This document shows, in pieces, positions 38,455 to 43,973 of a stretch of DNA of 43,973 bases; position 1 is the first letter of the stretch; each line of letters begins with the position of its first letter. A program made the position numbers and the translations under genes. Source of the stretch: an uncultured Prevotella sp. (GTDB lineage Bacteria > Bacteroidota > Bacteroidia > Bacteroidales > Bacteroidaceae); the NCBI GenBank assembly GCA_946415245.1, contig CAMKRS010000014.1:1-43973 (forward strand). The letters run 5' to 3'. The notes under the pieces were generated by a model. It did not search any database. It had not been told where the DNA came from and saw nothing but the letters and a program-made list of their open reading frames with translations.

Positions 38455-39726
38455 CTATTCAACTTTCCACTTCGCGAACCAGCGTTCATTGAAGGTGATG
38501 CCCAGATTGATGCGGAAGGTATTCTCCTTCACTAACCCATCGAGAGACTGGTTCACCCACTGGGCACTGATATTCACATAAGAACGCGCGTTGATCTGAT
38601 TCTGGATGGGAATACCAAAACCAGCACTAACGCTATATTGTTTCGGACCGTCTATCGCGCCTATCTTATAATAAGGTGTAGCATAGCTGGCACCGATTCT
38701 GTATTTCACACGGTCAATCAACCTGCGACTGTTATAGCGCGGTGTCCATTCCGTTCCTACAGTCACTTTATAGGCATCCTTCAGCGTACCCGACACCAGC
38801 TTATACTGACCATCCTGTTCCTTTGGGAAATTCAGGTCACCCCAGCGCTGCATCGTACCGTCAATACCGATGGTCAACGTGTTCAGATGCTGATAGGACA
38901 GACCCACACCGAAGGTATGCGGCAGTTCAAAGGCATCGCTCGCCCTCAGATGCGTCGTATCGGCCTTGCTGATAGTGCTGTTGGAATTGATAATGTCGAG
39001 GGTGGCATCCGCACCCAGCTTATGACCAAAGGCGTAGGTAGCACCAATCGTCATGCGGTCTTTCTTACCCAACGGGAGGTTATACTGCAGTCCGAAGTCC
39101 AGCGTAAAACTAGAGATGTCGGCCTCGTATTTCTTCGACAACGCGTTGACAGCCGTAGAACTCGTCAAGGCGATCTTGTGCTGATAGCCTCCCCAGAGAT
39201 AAGCCGCATTGAATCCTGCGGAGAGATTTCCCAGACGGGCTCCCATGCCAAAGAAGGCCTTAGCCATACCACCGTCGCCAGTATACGCCACAGACATCGC
39301 CGATTGTGCCTCTGTGTAATATTGGGTGCTGGAATACTTATAGCCCACATTCGTCACAGGCAGGATACCAAACGCAGCACCCACATTCTTCAGCAGTCGG
39401 AACTGTCCCACAATATATTCGAAATTACCCGTGCGGGCATTCTTCTTCACCCCGTTCTCCGAGAAATTGGTGAGCGAGCCAGAGAGTCCCATATCGAAGA
39501 GCATCGTCAGCGAATCGACGTAAGCATAAGAGGCGGGATTCGTTGTGTTCACCGAGTTGCCACTATGAAGGGCGATGCCGAGACCGTCCATTCCTCTGTT
39601 CTGACCAACACCTTGCTGGGCAATCTCTCCTAAGCCAAACTGACTGTAGGGAGAGTTCGTGCTACCTTGGGCAAAGGCTGTCATCGCAGATGATGCGATC
39701 AGTAAACTGACCAGAAATCTATTCAT
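38455..39726 (-). CDS. Outer-membrane beta-barrel protein
   Basis: The 423-residue protein has a signal peptide (MNRFLVSLLIASSAMTAFAQ) and a FadL/OmpP1-like pattern. The mature N-terminus is NSPYSQFGLGEIAQQG, followed by many amphipathic strands (FGMGARLGNLSAGFNAAYLW, LDFGLQYNLPLG, VGLSYQHLNTLTIGIDG) and a final strand ending in an aromatic (RWFAKWKVE). It is probably a transport or structural barrel. It is the promoter-proximal gene of the envelope run with lptC. In relatives I recall coaX upstream; here a divergent gene is found instead. Promoter TAATTTTG is at 39767-39774. Confidence 0.8.
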   Translation of the reverse strand: MNRFLVSLLIASSAMTAFAQGSTNSPYSQFGLGEIAQQGVGQNRGMDGLGIALHSGNSVNTTNPASYAYVDSLTMLFDMGLSGSLTNFSENGVKKNARTGNFEYIVGQFRLLKNVGAAFGILPVTNVGYKYSSTQYYTEAQSAMSVAYTGDGGMAKAFFGMGARLGNLSAGFNAAYLWGGYQHKIALTSSTAVNALSKKYEADISSFTLDFGLQYNLPLGKKDRMTIGATYAFGHKLGADATLDIINSNSTISKADTTHLRASDAFELPHTFGVGLSYQHLNTLTIGIDGTMQRWGDLNFPKEQDGQYKLVSGTLKDAYKVTVGTEWTPRYNSRRLIDRVKYRIGASYATPYYKIGAIDGPKQYSVSAGFGIPIQNQINARSYVNISAQWVNQSLDGLVKENTFRINLGITFNERWFAKWKVE

Positions 39727-39766
39727 ATTTATAACTTACTATTCTGTTGAAAATCATTTCAGCGTG

Positions 39767-39827
39767 CAAAATTATTGAAAAAAAATCGAAAAGTTCGCTT
39801 TTTACTGAAAAATATAAGTTATTTTTG
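39767..39827. promoter_or_regulatory. Divergent promoters of the OMP and DUF4105 genes
   Basis: TAATTTTG on the minus strand (39767-39774) and TATTTTTG on the plus strand (39820-39827) point away from each other across about 45 AT-rich bases. Confidence 0.6.
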
Positions 39828-39846
39828 CATCGTGAAACATTTAAAA

Positions 39847-41013
39847 ATGACATTTAAGACCTCCTTAATAGCATCTATCCTGCTGATTTTCAGTGGGATA
39901 ATGCCTATTTCTGCTCAAAATGAGCCCAGTTCGGATTTAGACTCCATCGACATCAGTCTGCTCACTTGCTCGCCTCATGAAGAGATTTACAGCCTCTATG
40001 GCCATTCTGCCCTCCGCTATCATGACCTCCGTACAGGCGAGGATGTGGTGTTCAACTGGGGACTCTTCAATTTCAAGGCCCCGCATTTCGTACTGCGCTT
40101 CGTGTTCGGACTTACCGACTATGAACTCGGCACCACTCCCATGCCCTATTTCTGCAATTACTACCGCAAATGGGGCAGCAGCGTGACCGAACAGAAGCTC
40201 AATCTGACAGCACAGGAGAAACGGGCGGTGATCGAGGCACTGAACATCAACCTCATGCCCGACAACCGCATCTACCGCTATAATTTCTTCTACGACAACT
40301 GCTCCACACGTCCGCGAGACATCATCCTGAAGAGCATCAGCGGCAAGATAGAATACCAACTGCGCGAGGACTTCTTCCCCACTTACCGCGAAATGGTGCA
40401 TGAGTGCGTGAGGAATCACCCCTGGGCCAGATTCGGCAACGACCTCCTTCTGGGTGTGAAGGCAGACCAGTCTACTACCTATCAGCAACAGGAGTTTCTG
40501 CCCCAGCACCTGATGTATGACTTCGACCACGCACAGGTCTATGAGAATGGCGAATACCGGCCATTGGTCTCTGGACGCGAGATGCTGGTGCCCCCGGGCG
40601 TGCAGATCATCGAAGAAGATTTCCCCCTCTCGCCCGTCATGACTTTCACCATCCTGCTGATCATCTCCATCTGCATCTTCGTCCTCGAATGGCGTCGCCA
40701 CAAGACCTATAAATACTGGGATGCGCTGCTTATGCTCATTCACGGACTGGCGGGCTGCGTGCTCTTTGCGATGCTCTTCTCTGAGCATCCCACCACCAGC
40801 ACCAATCTGCAGATCCTGCTGTTGAACCCCTTACCCTTGTTCTTCATCCCCTCCGTGCTCAAGCGCAAGAAGTCGAACCCTTGGTGGAGCATCCTTCTCA
40901 CAATGGTCATCCTGTTCTTTCTCGGCGACATCTTCCAGAACTATGCGGAGGGAATGGCCATTCTGGCATTATGTTTGCTGATAAGATTTTGGAGTAATTA
41001 CAAGAATGCATAA
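39847..41013 (+). CDS. DUF4105 membrane protein
   Basis: The 388-residue protein has a signal peptide (MTFKTSLIASILLIFSG, cut after MPISA), then the DUF4105 domain. Key segments are LTCSPHEEIYSLYGHSALRY, FNWGLFNF, FVFGLTDYELGTTPM, YNFFYDNCSTRPRD with its NCxTxxR motif, and EFLPQHLMYDFDHA. Four membrane helices follow from about residue 255 to the end. The NCSTRPRD motif resembles a papain-like active site, so a thiol peptidase or transferase activity is possible but unproven. MTFKTS is chosen as start because the upstream in-frame ATG precedes the promoter. It overlaps the next gene by 8 bases. Confidence 0.85.
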   Translation: MTFKTSLIASILLIFSGIMPISAQNEPSSDLDSIDISLLTCSPHEEIYSLYGHSALRYHDLRTGEDVVFNWGLFNFKAPHFVLRFVFGLTDYELGTTPMPYFCNYYRKWGSSVTEQKLNLTAQEKRAVIEALNINLMPDNRIYRYNFFYDNCSTRPRDIILKSISGKIEYQLREDFFPTYREMVHECVRNHPWARFGNDLLLGVKADQSTTYQQQEFLPQHLMYDFDHAQVYENGEYRPLVSGREMLVPPGVQIIEEDFPLSPVMTFTILLIISICIFVLEWRRHKTYKYWDALLMLIHGLAGCVLFAMLFSEHPTTSTNLQILLLNPLPLFFIPSVLKRKKSNPWWSILLTMVILFFLGDIFQNYAEGMAILALCLLIRFWSNYKNA

Positions 41014-42574
41014 AAACAGATATATATACATCACACTCCTCGCCGTTATCGGATTCTCGACGGAGGGTCTCCATGCCCAGGAGAAAATCAACTATGCCCC
41101 GCGCCTGGTGGTAAACATCACCGTCGACCAGCTGCGCAGTGACTACCTCGAAGCCTTTTCGCCCCTCTATGGCAATGGCGGTTTCAAACGGCTGCTGAAG
41201 GAAGGACTGGTCTACGACAATGCCTCCTACCCCTTCTCTACCATCGATCGTGCCTCTGCCATCGCGTCAGTCTTCACGGGTGTCTCACCTTATTATCATA
41301 GTATTGTAGGTGAGAAATGGCTCGACAAAGAGACGCTGCGCTCGGTGCTCTGTACCGACGATAAGCGTAAGCCCGGACAGGATTCTCCCGTGCAGATGCA
41401 GGTATCATCCATCTGCGATGAGTTGAAGGTGGCCACCGAAGGTCAGGCAAAAATTTTCGCCATCGCACCACAGAAGGATGCTGCCATCCTCTCCGCAGGA
41501 CACGCTGCTGATGCAGCCTATTGGTTGGATGATTACAGCGGACAATGGAAGACCTCAGAGTATTACTTGAAGGCATTACCTTCATGGTTATTGTATATCA
41601 ACGAGTTACAATCACCAAATTCAAAGATTAAGATGCAGTCCTGGGAACCCGTTATCCCTCTGGCTGGCACCTTTAATTACTACCAGCATATTGGCGATCA
41701 GAAACCCTTCAAGCACGCTTTCAAAGACGAAAGAAAATTCATCGAATATAAGGCCAGTGGACTGGTGAATACCGATATCACCGACCTTGCCACACAATGC
41801 GTCAGCAACAACGGTCTGGGTTATGACCGCGTCACCGATATGCTCTGTCTCACCTACTACGCAGGCACCTACGACCATAAGCCTGTGTCAGAATGTCAGA
41901 TGGAGCTGCAGGACACCTATGTCCGCATCGACCGCGAACTCTCACGTCTCATCACCGCTCTCGAACAACGTCTGGGCGCTGAGCATGTGATGTTTGTACT
42001 CACCAGCACGGGCTACAGCGATGTGGAGAGTGCCGACTACGAGAAATACCACATCCCCTCGGGCATCTTCTACATCAACCGCACTGCCAACCTGCTGAAC
42101 ATGTACTTCGGTGCCATCTACGGACAAGGTCATTACGTAGAGACCTGCTTCAGCAACGAAATCTATCTGAATCACAAGCTGCTGGAGTCGAAGCGCATCA
42201 GTCTGACCGACGCCTCACAACGTGCCCAGGAGTTCATCTCCCAGATGTCGGGCGTGCGTAATGTCTATACCTCTTTACAGTTGCTCAGCGGCAACAACCT
42301 GCAGATCAGCAAGATCCGCAACGGCTTCAATCCCGAGCGCAACGGTGATATCCTCATCGAGGTGTCGCCAGGCTGGCAGCTGCAGAATGAGAATACCAAA
42401 GAAGACTATCTCTCTCGCGCTTCTTTCGTACAATTCCCCATCATCATCTACGGAGCAGGCACGAAAGCCGAGCGTGTAAAGACGTCCGTCACCATCGACC
42501 GCATCGCGCCTACCATCGCGAAAACCATCCGTATCCGGGCTCCCAACGCCTGTTCGTCAGAACCGTTGTTCTGA
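41006..42574 (+). CDS. PafA-like phosphatase-family protein with altered metal site
   Basis: The 522-residue exported protein (signal to GLHAQ) matches the alkaline phosphatase family near PafA: LVVNITVDQLRSDYLEAF with the first metal Asp41, FSTIDRASAIASVFTG around a possible nucleophile Thr79, and LQDTYVRIDRELSRLI. Two ligand motifs are lost: the STDxxGH segment appears as LTYYAGT (about 283-287), and the TADHG segment as TSTGY (333-337). So three or four of the six usual zinc ligands are missing, and it is probably not an active phosphatase. It is translationally coupled to the DUF4105 gene and followed by tandem hairpins. Confidence 0.82.
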   Translation: MHKNRYIYITLLAVIGFSTEGLHAQEKINYAPRLVVNITVDQLRSDYLEAFSPLYGNGGFKRLLKEGLVYDNASYPFSTIDRASAIASVFTGVSPYYHSIVGEKWLDKETLRSVLCTDDKRKPGQDSPVQMQVSSICDELKVATEGQAKIFAIAPQKDAAILSAGHAADAAYWLDDYSGQWKTSEYYLKALPSWLLYINELQSPNSKIKMQSWEPVIPLAGTFNYYQHIGDQKPFKHAFKDERKFIEYKASGLVNTDITDLATQCVSNNGLGYDRVTDMLCLTYYAGTYDHKPVSECQMELQDTYVRIDRELSRLITALEQRLGAEHVMFVLTSTGYSDVESADYEKYHIPSGIFYINRTANLLNMYFGAIYGQGHYVETCFSNEIYLNHKLLESKRISLTDASQRAQEFISQMSGVRNVYTSLQLLSGNNLQISKIRNGFNPERNGDILIEVSPGWQLQNENTKEDYLSRASFVQFPIIIYGAGTKAERVKTSVTIDRIAPTIAKTIRIRAPNACSSEPLF

Positions 42575-42594
42575 CCCACAGAACTATTGTTCTG
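42557..42594 (+). terminator. Tandem hairpins before secA
   Basis: TCAGAAC-CGTT-GTTCTGA (42557-42574) contains the stop codon of the PafA-like gene. CAGAAC-TATT-GTTCTG (42579-42594) follows 4 bases later and is succeeded by GCATTTTCTTT. The two stems share sequence and could swap partners. Confidence 0.6.
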
Positions 42595-42602
42595 GCATTT
42601 TC

Positions 42603-42634
42603 TTTGGTGGTTACAAATATATTTTGTAACTTTG
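42603..42634 (+). promoter_or_regulatory. secA: secA promoter
   Basis: TTTG (42603-42606) and TAACTTTG (42627-42634) are 20 bases apart, an exact consensus arrangement. Start is expected near 42641. Confidence 0.8.
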
Positions 42635-42651
42635 CACCCGTTTTCAGCAAA

Positions 42652-42681
42652 TTGTAAATTGTAAATAGTAAAATTGTAAAA
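42652..42681 (+). repeat. Four-unit array in the secA leader
   Basis: TTGTAAA, TTGTAAA, TAGTAAAA, TTGTAAAA: 30 bases, ending 7 bases before the ATG. It occupies most of the untranslated leader. Confidence 0.75.
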
Positions 42682-42688
42682 TATCATC

Positions 42689-43973
42689 ATGAATTTCAAC
42701 AAGATTTTAAAGTCATTGTTCGGCGATAAGTCCTCACGCGACATGAAACTCATTCAGCCGCTCGTGGAGAAGGCCAAGGCCCTTACCCCGAAGATCGAGG
42801 CCATGAGCAATGACGAACTCCGTCAGCGTACGAAGGAGTTACAGCAACAGGTACAGTCGTCTGCCACCGAGCAGAAGGCAAAGATTGCCGAACTGAAGGC
42901 CACCATCGAGAATACCCCCATCGATGAGCGTGCCGACATCTTCGCACAGATCGACAAGATAGAGAAGGAAGTGCTCGAGATCTACGAGAAGGCCCTCGAC
43001 GAAGTGATGTACGAGGTGTTTGCCATCGTCAAGGAGACCGCCCGTCGCTTTGCAGAGAATGAGGAGACCATCGTCACCGCCACTGATTTCGACCGTGAGC
43101 TGGCTGCCGATCCCGCCAAGGACTTCATCACCATCGACGGCGACAAGGCCATCTACCACAACCACTGGACGGCTGGTGGCAACGACCTGAAATGGGAGAT
43201 GATCCACTACGACGTGCAGTTGTTCGGTGGTTTCGTGCTCCATCAAGGAAAGATTGCCGAGATGGCCACTGGTGAAGGTAAGACCCTCGTGGCTACCCTC
43301 CCCGTGTTCCTCAACGCCCTCACAGGCAATGGTGTCCACGTGGTTACCGTCAACGACTATCTGGCCAAGCGTGACTCCGAGTGGATGGGTCCTCTTTATA
43401 TGTTCCATGGCCTCTCCGTCGACTGTATCGACAAGCACCAGCCCAACTCCGAGGCCCGTCGTAAGGCCTATCAGGCAGATATCACCTTCGGAACCAACAA
43501 CGAGTTCGGTTTCGACTACTTGCGTGACAACATGGCCATTTCGCCTGCCGATCTCGTGCAGCGCGCCCATAACTACGCCATCGTCGATGAGGTCGACTCC
43601 GTGTTGATCGACGATGCCCGTACCCCGCTGATCATCTCTGGTCCTATCCCCAAGGGCGACGACCAGATGTTCGAAGAGTACCAGCCCCTCGTGGAGCGTC
43701 TCGTGGGTGTGCAGAAGCAGCTGGCCACCCAGTATCTCGCTGATGCCAAGACGCTGATCACTGCCGGTAACCAGCTCATGGAGGCCGGTAATAAGAAGGA
43801 CGGTCAGGAGAAGCTCGACCAGGGTTTCCTCTCCCTCTACCGTTCTCATAAGGCCATGCCGAAGAACAAGCCCCTCATCAAATACCTCTCTGAGGAGGGC
43901 ATCAAGGCTGGTATGCTCAAGACCGAGGAGATCTATATGGAGAACAACAACCGTCGTATGCCCGAGTGCGTAG
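42689..43973 (+). CDS. secA: Preprotein translocase ATPase SecA (3' end outside window)
   Basis: SecA drives proteins through SecYEG with ATP. The 428 codons present start [20 protein letters not shown] and include [14 protein letters not shown] (Walker A), [31 protein letters not shown] and [20 protein letters not shown] (motif II). Between residue 50 and 170 there is an insertion of about 100 residues relative to E. coli ([20 protein letters not shown] and following), which is usual for Bacteroidetes SecA. The frame is open to the window edge. It has its own consensus promoter and a leader made largely of a four-unit repeat array. Confidence 0.96.
   Translation, partial: MNFNKILKSLFGDKSSRDMKLIQPLVEKAKALTPKIEAMSNDELRQRTKELQQQVQSSATEQKAKIAELKATIENTPIDERADIFAQIDKIEKEVLEIYEKALDEVMYEVFAIVKETARRFAENEETIVTATDFDRELAADPAKDFITIDGDKAIYHNHWTAGGNDLKWEMIHYDVQLFGGFVLHQGKIAEMATGEGKTLVATLPVFLNALTGNGVHVVTVNDYLAKRDSEWMGPLYMFHGLSVDCIDKHQPNSEARRKAYQADITFGTNNEFGFDYLRDNMAISPADLVQRAHNYAIVDEVDSVLIDDARTPLIISGPIPKGDDQMFEEYQPLVERLVGVQKQLATQYLADAKTLITAGNQLMEAGNKKDGQEKLDQGFLSLYRSHKAMPKNKPLIKYLSEEGIKAGMLKTEEIYMENNNRRMPECV

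Noticed and set aside
42839..43849. Long minus-strand frame of 336 codons within secA
   Set aside because: It is the antisense frame of a strongly biased core gene; the plus strand encodes SecA without doubt.

Overview
The window looks like chromosomal DNA from a Bacteroidales bacterium, most likely a Prevotella-type genome. The evidence is the repeated promoter signature TAnnTTTG, usually with TTTG 19-20 bases upstream. The lack of strong Shine-Dalgarno sites fits, as do the lineage-typical families: DUF4248, smalltalk, HU-related protein, DUF4105, DUF4923, an aspartokinase-homoserine dehydrogenase fusion, and an ApgM-like protein in the homoserine kinase position. No tRNA or rRNA gene was found.

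Bases 1-13040 are accessory. At the left edge, remnants of an AraC regulator and a TonB-dependent receptor are joined through a 57-bp palindromic REPIN-like repeat. A complete type I restriction-modification operon follows on the minus strand (hsdM, hsdS, a two-helix membrane protein, a 102-aa protein, hsdR, a DUF6794-like protein, a zinc ribbon protein). From 9.9 to 13 kb there are two candidate small RNAs, an ORF6N-domain remnant, a conserved 139-aa protein, a broken metallophosphoesterase and a DinD homologue. Two units in this stretch share nearly the same promoter block and the same terminator block.

Bases 13041-16330 carry a metallo-beta-lactamase/rubredoxin fusion with a cation efflux transporter, then a DUF3089 lipoprotein. 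Bases 16330-19035 are a decayed copy of a locus common in Bacteroidales: a perfect inverted array of GTGACAA units around very AT-rich DNA, DUF4248, a long structured leader, an HU-related protein with an extra C-terminal domain, and a 37-aa smalltalk gene. The VirE-like primase and amidase expected there are absent. A headless DUF4923 remnant with its own promoter and terminator follows.

Bases 19036-43973 are core genome. The genes are lon-tgt-lptF/G-DEAD helicase; the threonine operon thrA, ApgM-like kinase, thrC; a LysM glucosaminidase divergent from cdd; a beta-helix lipoprotein and reverse-type rubrerythrin; an envelope operon (OMP, lptC, CNNM/CorC protein, PpiD-type isomerase); then DUF4105, a PafA-like protein lacking metal ligands, and the start of secA.

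The most unusual structure is a set of at least eight short arrays, each of four 7-8-base units (28-30 bp). The unit sequence differs between loci but the layout is alike. They lie between core genes, supply stop or start codons, and in two cases encode the hydrophobic core of a lipoprotein signal peptide.
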